From the IMG/VR virus record IMGVR_UViG_3300009183_000023, positions 1-38,574 of that record: a stretch of 38,574 nt of DNA, one strand, 5' to 3'. This DNA is from a virus. The number at the start of each line of letters is the position of its first letter. Within the stretch, counting starts at the first letter, position 1. Shown in pieces: positions 14,138-21,455 of this stretch. A program made the translations under genes and the position numbers. Below the pieces are notes generated by a model that saw nothing but the letters and a program-made list of their open reading frames with translations, had not been told where the DNA came from and ran no database searches.

Positions 14138-15399
14138 TTACCTTATCAGAAAAGCAATGTGAGGCAATGGATGCAATTGCTTCTGAGAAGTACACCTTTA
14201 TTTTGTTTGGCGGTGCCATGGGTGGTGGTAAAACTTTTTGGGGCCTGAGTGCATTGCTGATCATGTGTAAGTTATTTCCTAAATCAAGATGGTGTGTTGT
14301 AAGGGAGGACATGGAAAAGATTAGGTCCACAACAATTCCTTCATTCAGGAAGTTAAATCCACCAGGTAGATTGTTTGAAAGCCCATTTCATTACGTGCAT
14401 CCAAATGGTAGTGAGATATTGTTCAAAGGTGAAAACTTTAATAATGACAAAGACCTGCAATGGTTGAGAGGTTTGGAAGTATGCGGATTTTTATTTGAGG
14501 AAATAAACGAATGCAGCATTGATACATTTCAAACATCCTTTGGAAGAATTGGTAGATGGGAATGCAGCCCAAGACCTAAACCAATGATACTTGCAACGTG
14601 CAATCCATCTAAAAATTGGGTAAAGAAAGAGGTTTATGATAAGTATATTGATGGAACACTACCTGAAAAGTGGTTGTACATTCCATCAAGAGTAACAGAT
14701 AACCCATACTTAACTCCTGAGTACCTGGAAAGCACTAAGAATTTCCCTCCACATAAATACAAGCAGTTTGTTGAAGGTGATTGGGAAGTAGATGTTCCTG
14801 TTAACAATCCATTCTTGGATGACTTTGTTGAGAACAAACACGTGTCACCGGTGCCATTAAAGCCTAACACAAACTTACCTTTAATACTATCAATTGACTT
14901 TAACTTAAATCCTTTCTGCGCAATCTTTGGGCAAGAATTCAAAGGTGAAACATTTATACTTGAAGAAATCAGCATTTATAATGGTAATATCTCCAAGATG
15001 TGTGCTGCAATAACAAAGTACATGGCAGATAATGGATTCAGTAAAGCAAAGTTGCGCATTACTGGTGATGCCATGGGCAACAGAGGTGAGATAAGCCAAA
15101 GGGATAATGCATCTCTTTACATTCAAATTATGCGTGAGCTTGGCATTGCTAAGACACAATTTGAAGTTAAATCAAATCCAAAACATAGTAACTCACGTGC
15201 AGATTGTAACACAGTATTGCGCAGGTTAAAAGTATCAATAAGTCCAAACTGCAAAGGATTGATAAGTGATTGTTTAAAAGTTGAATGTGGCGCGGATGGT
15301 GAGATATTGAAGAAGAACAGAAATAAATTAGAGCAACGTGCGGATTTCTTGGATTGTTTCCGCTATCTTTGTAACACCTATTTAAAAAAGTATATATGA
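14110..15399 (+). CDS. Terminase large subunit
   Basis: A 429-residue packaging motor. The ATPase has Walker A GGAMGGGKT (34-42) and Walker B FLFEEINE (about 129-136). The C-terminal RNase H-like nuclease has acidic residues in LSIDFNLNP (about 261-268), ITGDAMG (about 317-323) and DFLDCFRY (about 412-419). The start shown is GTG at 14110, overlapping the small-subunit gene by 28 bases. The next ATG (14167) would remove 19 residues before the Walker motif, so GTG or a nearby non-ATG start is favoured. The stop overlaps the next ATG (ATGA). Confidence 0.93.
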   Translation: MGRQGTTNIITLSEKQCEAMDAIASEKYTFILFGGAMGGGKTFWGLSALLIMCKLFPKSRWCVVREDMEKIRSTTIPSFRKLNPPGRLFESPFHYVHPNGSEILFKGENFNNDKDLQWLRGLEVCGFLFEEINECSIDTFQTSFGRIGRWECSPRPKPMILATCNPSKNWVKKEVYDKYIDGTLPEKWLYIPSRVTDNPYLTPEYLESTKNFPPHKYKQFVEGDWEVDVPVNNPFLDDFVENKHVSPVPLKPNTNLPLILSIDFNLNPFCAIFGQEFKGETFILEEISIYNGNISKMCAAITKYMADNGFSKAKLRITGDAMGNRGEISQRDNASLYIQIMRELGIAKTQFEVKSNPKHSNSRADCNTVLRRLKVSISPNCKGLISDCLKVECGADGEILKKNRNKLEQRADFLDCFRYLCNTYLKKYI

Positions 15400-15719
15400 T
15401 GACTTGCTGCAGTTCAGATTGCTACCAAATGAAAGTAGTTGATCCATGTGTAATTGAATTAAACTTTGGTACCATTGAAGAAGTAAGCACACAGGTAACA
15501 ATGTTTGCACTTAATGTTGCAAGTGGAAGGATTGATCAGTACTTAATTGTTTCATCTATTACTGGAGAGTTAATATTTGAACCTGAAGAAATAGAATACT
15601 TTGCACAGCGCGTTCCATATCGTTTCTTTTTTAGGACTGAGCCGTTAGAACCAAACTTAGAGTTAACCATTGATGAAGAAACATACGAATGTGTTGAAAT
15701 AACTTTTGGTATGATATGA
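15396..15719 (+). CDS. Small protein after terminase, possibly virion-associated
   Basis: A 107-residue acidic, beta-rich protein with an N-terminal Cys cluster (MMTCCSSDCYQ) and one further Cys pair region (VDPCVIEL). ATGA overlap couples it to the terminase gene upstream and another ATGA overlap to the next gene. No recognised domain. Position at the start of the structural operon suggests a head or tail accessory part, but nothing in the sequence proves it. Confidence 0.7.
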   Translation: MMTCCSSDCYQMKVVDPCVIELNFGTIEEVSTQVTMFALNVASGRIDQYLIVSSITGELIFEPEEIEYFAQRVPYRFFFRTEPLEPNLELTIDEETYECVEITFGMI

Positions 15720-16003
15720 GCGAGGTGAAATATAAATCCTTTAAGTGTATTGTGATTGATAGCACATTGCATGAAGATGATACTGAATTGTTGGTTGCCA
15801 CAATGAAAACTTCTAAGGTTAGGATTGATTTGTCAGCCATTCTAACTTATAGGGAAACAAACAGTATTAAGCAAGGATATTCTGGTAATTATGATTGCAC
15901 ATATATTGAGGTAGCAGGTTGCGATCCAATTGTAGTTACAATGCTATACGATGAACTTGATAAGCTAATGATTAAAGCTTATCCTGATAGATTTTTTTTA
16001 TGA
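15716..16003 (+). CDS. Small hypothetical protein of the late operon
   Basis: A 95-residue protein with mixed alpha/beta composition (KCIVIDSTLHEDDTELLVATMKTSKVRIDLSAI... CTYIEVAGCDPIVVTMLYDEL). No motif recognised. Overlaps both neighbours by 4 bases (ATGA), so clearly part of one translational unit. Function unknown. Confidence 0.7.
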   Translation: MSEVKYKSFKCIVIDSTLHEDDTELLVATMKTSKVRIDLSAILTYRETNSIKQGYSGNYDCTYIEVAGCDPIVVTMLYDELDKLMIKAYPDRFFL

Positions 16004-16197
16004 GCATAACAAACATTCCAAAAGGTTTTTATCTCATGGCAATCAATGACAAAAAAACCACACAAATTAAAGATGACAGATTGAAGATTTGCAATCCATG
16101 TGAATTTGCAAAAGCGGGATTCTGCAAAAAGTGTGGCTGCATATTGGCAGCAAAGACCAGAGTAAAAACAGAAAAATGCCCAATAGATAAATGGTAA
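16000..16197 (+). CDS. Small zinc-ribbon-like protein
   Basis: A 65-residue protein. The second half reads RLKICNPCEFAKAG-FCKKCGC...KTRVKTEKCPIDKW, with C-x2-C and C-x2-C-x-C plus a final Cys-Pro. This looks like a small zinc-binding module; I recognise the R-x-x-x-C-x-x-C...CGC...CP...W pattern from small phage proteins near packaging or structural genes. An internal ATG at 16036 (MAINDKK) is an alternative start. The stop overlaps the next gene by 7 bases. Confidence 0.72.
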   Translation: MSITNIPKGFYLMAINDKKTTQIKDDRLKICNPCEFAKAGFCKKCGCILAAKTRVKTEKCPIDKW

Positions 16198-16787
16198 ATT
16201 TAATAAGAAAGTGGAGGGCATCTCAAGCCCAAAAAGAATACAAGGGTAAGTTGAAGTATTTGTTTACTGCCCACAATGGAGAAAAGTTTTTTACATTTCC
16301 TTCCGACCTTGCACAACCTATTAACAGGTTTAGTAATGTTCAGGGATTTTTGGAAAGGTTAAGTGCAGGTGTATCCGGTGAAGAACTGGAGCGAATACTT
16401 ACTGTAATGGAAACGGCAATACAAGCAGGACTTAAGGACCCAAAGCAAGCTGCAAAAGTTGCTGCATGTGTACACACAATGCGCATGCGTAAAGGTGATG
16501 TCATCCACAAAGATTTATTGTTGAACATTGCAGCCATGTTAATCATTGGAGAAAAAGAAGATCCATTGCAGGTAAGTGAAGATTACCACCAACATAAGTT
16601 GGATGTGTTCAGCAAAGAGATTGAGTTAAGTAGCCCACACGCTTTTTTTTTGAAAATTTCTTTGCAGCCTCTATTAGGGTTAACCAATATTTCAGAAGAA
16701 GAATTGCAGCTGTTATGGGAGGAGAATCTAAACAAACAACGGAATCTCCGAGCGATGTTAGACAGTTGGATGTCAGCTTTCGAATAG
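16191..16787 (+). CDS. Tail assembly chaperone, short form (G-like)
   Basis: A 198-residue, mostly helical protein (LERLSAGVSGEELERILTVMETAIQAGL, PLLGLTNISEEELQLLWEENLNKQ). It lies directly upstream of the tape measure gene, where siphoviruses encode the chaperone pair G and GT. Within it, 9 T residues at 16643-16651 create T-TTT-TTG in the reading frame, a good -1 slippery site. The -1 frame is open from 16625, just upstream of the site, through to 16933, giving a longer fusion. The assignment rests on position, size and this frameshift design; no sequence family was recognised. Confidence 0.7.
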   Translation: MVNLIRKWRASQAQKEYKGKLKYLFTAHNGEKFFTFPSDLAQPINRFSNVQGFLERLSAGVSGEELERILTVMETAIQAGLKDPKQAAKVAACVHTMRMRKGDVIHKDLLLNIAAMLIIGEKEDPLQVSEDYHQHKLDVFSKEIELSSPHAFFLKISLQPLLGLTNISEEELQLLWEENLNKQRNLRAMLDSWMSAFE

Positions 16788-16933
16788 CTAACCAGGATAA
16801 ACAATTCAAAGAACATTTATTTGACTTATCACAATTTGCAAGTAAGTCATTAAGTGAAATGTTGGGTACGAGTTTGGATGAATATTTGATTATATTTGCA
16901 AAATACATTCAACACAAACGCGATGGCAGATGA
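16652..16933 (+). CDS. Tail assembly chaperone -1 frameshift extension (T part of GT)
   Basis: The -1 frame relative to the chaperone. After slipping at 16646-16652 the ribosome would read ENFFAASIRVNQYF... and continue through GGESKQTTESPSDVRQLDVSFRI to the stop at 16931-16933, adding about 93 residues to about 154 of the G part (about 247 in total). The frame has a stop at 16622-16624 and none after it, so the open stretch begins just before the slippery run. A separate start at ATG 16715 (72 residues) is the alternative. Its end overlaps the tape-measure start by 11 bases, as in lambda-like GT-H arrangements. Confidence 0.65.
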   Translation, partial: ENFFAASIRVNQYFRRRIAAVMGGESKQTTESPSDVRQLDVSFRIANQDKQFKEHLFDLSQFASKSLSEMLGTSLDEYLIIFAKYIQHKRDGR

Positions 16934-19376
16934 AGTAATAGTTGTATTTGGTGCCGAGGTTGATGGGTACAATACCCAGATTAAATCTGCTATTGGTGCC
17001 AATGATAAATTGGAGAAATCTGCGGATGAGACTTCTGCAAAGATTTCAAAAGACTTTGCCAATACCGGTAAAGCAATCCAACAAGCATTTGCAGGTAAGG
17101 AAGTTTCCAAGTCATTGGACACAACAAAGAAAGCAGCGGAACAGTTGAAGGGTGAAATTAAAAAGTTGTATGATGAAGAAGTAAAGTTATTAAAAGTATC
17201 AAAGAATCTTGCCACAGATGGTGTTGCTTCTGTTAGAAAGGAAGCAGCATTGTTAAGGACTGCATTAGATAATGTTGGAAAAAATATTAATGATACTGGT
17301 ACATCATTAGAAAAAGCAGCCAAGAAAGGCCAAACATTAACAGGTGAGCTTAGAAATTTGAAAGCAGAAATTTCAAAGTTGGAACAAGCAGGTCAAGGTG
17401 GAACAAAAGCATTTACAGATTTAACAATTAAAGCTGCAAAGTTAGAAGATCAGATTGGTGATACCAGGGAGCGCGTAAGAGTATTGGCAAGTGACACGTT
17501 TAAGTTTGATGCTGCTGTACAAGGTGTGCAAGCGGTTGCAGGTGCATTTGCAGGTGCGCAAGGTGCCATTGCATTATTTGGTGGTGAGAGTGAAGAAATT
17601 AACAAGGCATTGCTAAAAGTACAGGCATCCCTTGCATTGGTTGCTGCAGCACAAGAGTTTGCTAACTTAGTAACTGGTCAAGGTGCATTGAAGTTAGCAT
17701 TAGTAACTGCAGCACAAACATTGTATGCATCATCACTTGGAGCAACATCAACAGCATTAAAAGTATTTAGGGGCGCATTAATAACAACAGGATTAGGAGC
17801 GATTGTTGTTGCATTAGGATTTGTTATTGCTAAACTACAAGAGTTTGCAGAAACTTCTGCTGCTGCAGGTGCTGCAGTTAAAGCTGCTAATGCTGCACAA
17901 ATAGAATCTTCAAAAGCATTAATCAAAGCACAACTTGAACTGGATGTTGCAAGGGGAAAGATAACACAAGCAGAATTTGATAGACAAATTTCTTTAGCAG
18001 AGTTTACCAATAAATTAAGTGCTGAGTTACTTGCACAAAAGAGAAGGGTTGCAGATGCTGAATTAGAAATTGAAAGTGCAAAACAAAAGAGATTGTTATT
18101 ACTTATAACTGCACCATTAGCCGATGCAAACAAAGTTGTAAGAGATGCGGAGGCAAAGAAAGCTTCAATCATTGCAGATAATGAAAAAACAATTGCTAAC
18201 TTAAGAGGTGAGTTTAATGCCCAGGAGCAAAAGAGAATTGCTGATGCAACAAAATCAGAAGAAAATGCAGCAAAAGAAAAGGCAGGTGCAAAAGTAAAAA
18301 TTAAGGAGCAAGAGAACATTGATTTATCTGCATTACTTGATGAAGAAATAAACGCACAGTTAAGAACTCAGGCAATCATTGCAGAAACTGCAGTAATAAA
18401 AGATAATAGCATTGCAAATCAAACTAAATTAATTAAGGCAAACTTAGATGTTGAGGTTGCATTGTTGGAAGAAAAGTTTCAGAATGATGAAGAAAGGGAA
18501 GCGGAAAGAGTAAAAATAGTTGCACAAGCACAAGCAGATATTTTAGCATTAACAAAAGATAGTAATAAACAAATTGAAAATGCTGATGAGGAAAGTCTTG
18601 ATCAGCGTACTACAAATTTCAGAAAGTATCTTGCAAAAAGAGCTGAAGATAATAAAGCTGCAGCAAAACAGGAAGAAGAAATACAAAAGAAAACTTTAGA
18701 TGTAAGCATTGAAGCAATCAATGAAACATTTGGTTTATTTACTGCAATTGGTGATGCAAGGATTGCAAAGTTGGAAGAAAATGCTGCTGCTGAAATTGCA
18801 CTTGCAGGTGATGATGCAATAAAGAAAAAAGCAATTGAAAAAAACTTAGCAGATGAAGTTGCAAAGATTAAACGTAGTCAAGCCATTGCAGATAAAGCAC
18901 AAGCATTGTTTAATATTTTTGTAAGCACAGCACAGAACATTGTTAAAGGACCACCACCATTAGTACCATTGTACATTGCACTTGGAGCAATCCAAGCAGC
19001 AGCAGTTGCAGCACGTCCAATTCCTAAGTTTGAAAAGGGAGGTATTGTAAAAGGTCCTCGTCACATCCAGGGTGGAGTGCTTGCAGAATTAGAAGGTGAT
19101 GAATTTATTACCAATGTTAATGCAACAAAAAAGAACAGAGGATTGTTAGAGGCAATCAATAGTGGTAAGGAAAAAGAATTTATATACAAGAAATTTCAAG
19201 TTCCAATTATTCAAGCTTCGCAATCTGCAGCAATAAACCAAAGGTTAAATGCAAAGTTAGATTCAGCAAGAATGGAAAGGGAATTACAAATAAGTAGAAA
19301 GTCTGAAAAACTTAACACGAAAGAAATAGTTAAAGCAGTTACTAATAACAAGTCATCAAGATATAACTGGAATTAA
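16923..19376 (+). CDS. Tape measure protein
   Basis: An 817-residue protein from ATG 16923 (an upstream TTG at 16896 is less likely). It has long coiled-coil stretches (residues about 20-190 and 330-660), hydrophobic segments near 196-222, 229-250 and 284-308, and another at about 680-695. The C-terminal FEKGGIVKGPRHIQGGVLAELEGDEFI pattern is typical of phage tape measures. It fixes tail length and passes through the tube at ejection; about 800 residues corresponds to a tail of roughly 120 nm by the usual 0.15 nm per residue rule. Preceded by the chaperone genes, followed by tail-tip genes. Confidence 0.9.
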   Translation: MADEVIVVFGAEVDGYNTQIKSAIGANDKLEKSADETSAKISKDFANTGKAIQQAFAGKEVSKSLDTTKKAAEQLKGEIKKLYDEEVKLLKVSKNLATDGVASVRKEAALLRTALDNVGKNINDTGTSLEKAAKKGQTLTGELRNLKAEISKLEQAGQGGTKAFTDLTIKAAKLEDQIGDTRERVRVLASDTFKFDAAVQGVQAVAGAFAGAQGAIALFGGESEEINKALLKVQASLALVAAAQEFANLVTGQGALKLALVTAAQTLYASSLGATSTALKVFRGALITTGLGAIVVALGFVIAKLQEFAETSAAAGAAVKAANAAQIESSKALIKAQLELDVARGKITQAEFDRQISLAEFTNKLSAELLAQKRRVADAELEIESAKQKRLLLLITAPLADANKVVRDAEAKKASIIADNEKTIANLRGEFNAQEQKRIADATKSEENAAKEKAGAKVKIKEQENIDLSALLDEEINAQLRTQAIIAETAVIKDNSIANQTKLIKANLDVEVALLEEKFQNDEEREAERVKIVAQAQADILALTKDSNKQIENADEESLDQRTTNFRKYLAKRAEDNKAAAKQEEEIQKKTLDVSIEAINETFGLFTAIGDARIAKLEENAAAEIALAGDDAIKKKAIEKNLADEVAKIKRSQAIADKAQALFNIFVSTAQNIVKGPPPLVPLYIALGAIQAAAVAARPIPKFEKGGIVKGPRHIQGGVLAELEGDEFITNVNATKKNRGLLEAINSGKEKEFIYKKFQVPIIQASQSAAINQRLNAKLDSARMERELQISRKSEKLNTKEIVKAVTNNKSSRYNWN

Positions 19377-19900
19377 TGCCGATACAATTTTTAATAAACG
19401 GAGAGCAATATGAGGACCCATTAAATTGGGATCAATTCTCAATACGATTAACCAGAGATAGATCATTAAATGCAGTAATTGTTTCTTATGACATTGATTT
19501 AATTCTTGGAACTGGTGCTTACAAATATTTAAATGATTTAAGATTAACAAACCAATATTGCGAACCATTAAAAGTCCTGATTAAATATCATTGTGGTAAT
19601 GGTAATTGGTATGATTTGGTAAGAGGATATATATTTTTGACTGAATGTAGATTTAATTTAACTGAATGTACAGTAACAACAAAAGTCTTTGATGAAACAT
19701 TTAGTAGTTACATTGGAAACAATCGTTCTGTTCCGTTTGTAACTAATGCAGAATTTACAAAAGAATTGGTTGCAATGACACCAATTCAAGCTCACAGATT
19801 AGTTTCATTTAATCCAAAAACAAATACTGATGTAAGAACAAGTTGGGGTTATAGGGTTTATGATGTATTTGAAAAGATTGTTGAATTTATAAGCAATTGA
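19376..19900 (+). CDS. Tail-tip/baseplate protein, N-terminal part before in-frame UGA
   Basis: A 174-residue product (MPIQFLINGEQYEDPLNWDQFSIRLTRDRS at its start is split by rules here: key piece FLINGEQYEDPLNWDQ), beta-rich, with a W-Y-D-L-V-R-G-Y-I-F strand as in distal-tail or baseplate hub proteins. It ends at TGA (19898-19900) in the context YDVFEKIVEFISN-stop. The same frame stays open for 72 more bases and then runs on through the next gene to 21451, so this looks like the N-terminal piece of one about 691-residue protein. TGA is used as a normal stop elsewhere here (e.g. 15399, 15719). Options: nonsense mutation, sequence error, or regulated readthrough. Confidence 0.75.
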   Translation: MPIQFLINGEQYEDPLNWDQFSIRLTRDRSLNAVIVSYDIDLILGTGAYKYLNDLRLTNQYCEPLKVLIKYHCGNGNWYDLVRGYIFLTECRFNLTECTVTTKVFDETFSSYIGNNRSVPFVTNAEFTKELVAMTPIQAHRLVSFNPKTNTDVRTSWGYRVYDVFEKIVEFISN

Positions 19901-19931
19901 AAAGTTAAATTTTCTTCTAACTTCTTTTCAA
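19897..19931 (+). promoter_or_regulatory. Hairpin containing the in-frame UGA codon
   Basis: TTGAAAAG (19897-19904), which contains the TGA, pairs perfectly with CTTTTCAA (19924-19931). A further TTA/TAA pairing (19905-19907 with 19918-19920) lies inside, with a 3-base bulge and a 10-base loop. There is no T-tract after it, so it is not a standard terminator. A structure at a leaky stop could modulate readthrough or initiation downstream; this is inference. Confidence 0.45.
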
Positions 19932-19972
19932 ATCTTATTCCAAGTAATATAGGAGCGGATCCTTACGAATTA

Positions 19973-21451
19973 ATGATTACTTGCGGTGCAGCATTAAGAA
20001 ATCAAACGGAAACACCATTTACAATTACATTTATACAATTGTATGAAGCTTTAAGAAGTAAATATAATTTAGGGATGGGATTTCAATTAATTGATGGAAT
20101 TTCTTATGTTATAATTGAAACTAATGATTATTTTCTTGAAGAATTTGTTTCAACAACAATAAGAGAAGCAAACAATATTACTGCTTATTATGATCAGCAG
20201 CAATTATTTAATCGTGTTCAATTTGGAAGTCAAACTTATACTGCACAATTTGATAGTATTTTAGATAATAATTATCTTTCATTCCCTGATATTGCATTTA
20301 GAGGTTTTCAAGATGAAACATTTTATGTTATTGGTGAATGTAATATTGATAACATTCTTGATTGTTTTAATGAAACGACAATTGTAATTGATAGCAATAC
20401 CATTGAAGATATTGTGGTTTATAACAATAGAAATTATGATACTGTACCAATATTGATTCAATCAATTACAAGTGTATTTGGACCTGCTTTTAAATTAGCA
20501 GAGCGAACAGATCCGTTAGGCCTTGGACAAGAAGTTTACAATGGAGATTTGACAAATGATAATACTGCAGCATATTTTATTGGGGCCGTTCCTAATAGTA
20601 TTTATTCAAGTTACTTGGGTTTTGATAGTGCAGATTTACCAATAAATACTGTTATAAATACTGGTGCAGGTTTTGCTGATAACTGTCCAACATTTTCACC
20701 TGCCCAAACATTATTGTTTGATTTGAGTGAAACTTCGGATTCGGTACCAAGTACTGCCCCATTTTTATCGGATAGAGTTGGAACTTATATTCCATACAAT
20801 ACAATTGTAACTGATCCTGGTACAAATTATAATGCAACAACTTTTACATACACAGTACCTGCACCTGCAAGATTTGTTTTTAGAGCAAGATTAGATTTAC
20901 AAAAATGCGGTACAGCTCCAAGTGGGCAAATTGCAAATGTTAGATTAGCACTTACTATTACAGATTTTGAAGGAAATGTATTGCAAAGGATTTTTTCACC
21001 TTATCAAAATTATTTTGTAAGATATGTTTCTGGAACAACAAATTTTCAAATTGATTATACATTTCCAGAAATTGTATTGAGTTCAGGATTTAATGTTTCA
21101 GTAGATTTACAAGCTTATAAAAGTATATCAATTTCAGATTGCCCTATTTTAATTAATAGAAACATTGGTTTTGATGGAAGATTTGCTGATTTTGTTACAA
21201 CAGAAGTACAAGCAATTGAAGGAGGTGAGCTTAAAGAATTCAATCCGGATGACTACAAAAGAAATGCTTATAATTTTAAACAGCCAATATCATTTGAGCA
21301 GGTAAAGTTATTAATTGAGAATCCATTTAAACAGATTAAATTTACTTATGGATTTCAACAATTACAAACCAACAAAGGATTTATTGATACTGTTATTATT
21401 AGCGATTTTGATAAATTTGACACAGAATTTACACTTATTAGCAGCACATAA
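19973..21451 (+). CDS. Tail-tip/baseplate protein, C-terminal part
   Basis: 492 residues if started at ATG 19973, or the continuation of the upstream gene if UGA at 19898 is read through, since frame and context are continuous. The early part ITCGAALRNQTETPFTITFIQLYEALRSKYNLGMGFQLIDGISYVIIETNDYF matches by eye the centre of a tail protein that follows tape measures in Bacteroidota phages, where it is not the N-terminus. That supports a split gene. The rest is beta-rich and Asn/Thr-rich, with a later segment (VFRARLDLQKCG... VRLALTITDFEGN) like a beta-sandwich. Likely part of the tail tip that contacts the host. Confidence 0.75.
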   Translation: MITCGAALRNQTETPFTITFIQLYEALRSKYNLGMGFQLIDGISYVIIETNDYFLEEFVSTTIREANNITAYYDQQQLFNRVQFGSQTYTAQFDSILDNNYLSFPDIAFRGFQDETFYVIGECNIDNILDCFNETTIVIDSNTIEDIVVYNNRNYDTVPILIQSITSVFGPAFKLAERTDPLGLGQEVYNGDLTNDNTAAYFIGAVPNSIYSSYLGFDSADLPINTVINTGAGFADNCPTFSPAQTLLFDLSETSDSVPSTAPFLSDRVGTYIPYNTIVTDPGTNYNATTFTYTVPAPARFVFRARLDLQKCGTAPSGQIANVRLALTITDFEGNVLQRIFSPYQNYFVRYVSGTTNFQIDYTFPEIVLSSGFNVSVDLQAYKSISISDCPILINRNIGFDGRFADFVTTEVQAIEGGELKEFNPDDYKRNAYNFKQPISFEQVKLLIENPFKQIKFTYGFQQLQTNKGFIDTVIISDFDKFDTEFTLISST

Positions 21452-21455
21452 GACC

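Noticed and set aside
16891-16898. TATATTTG as a promoter for the tape measure
   Set aside because: It lies inside the chaperone extension, with no correctly spaced TTG upstream; in an AT-rich genome such boxes occur by chance.
17678-18319. Long open frame (213 codons) on the minus strand
   Set aside because: It lies fully inside the tape measure gene, is made mostly of Ala/Ser/Phe-Asn from the reverse of Ala/Lys-rich codons, and has no promoter or neighbours in that direction.
19376-21451. Global reassignment of UGA to tryptophan
   Set aside because: Several well-packed genes (stops at 15399, 15719, 27219 and others) end in TGA with the next gene starting at the overlapping ATG, so UGA works as a stop here.
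21315-21455. N-terminal extension of the tail-tip gene
   Set aside because: It overlaps the preceding coding gene by 137 bases and gives a Leu-rich, non-structural-looking N-terminus; ATG 21456 directly follows the previous stop.
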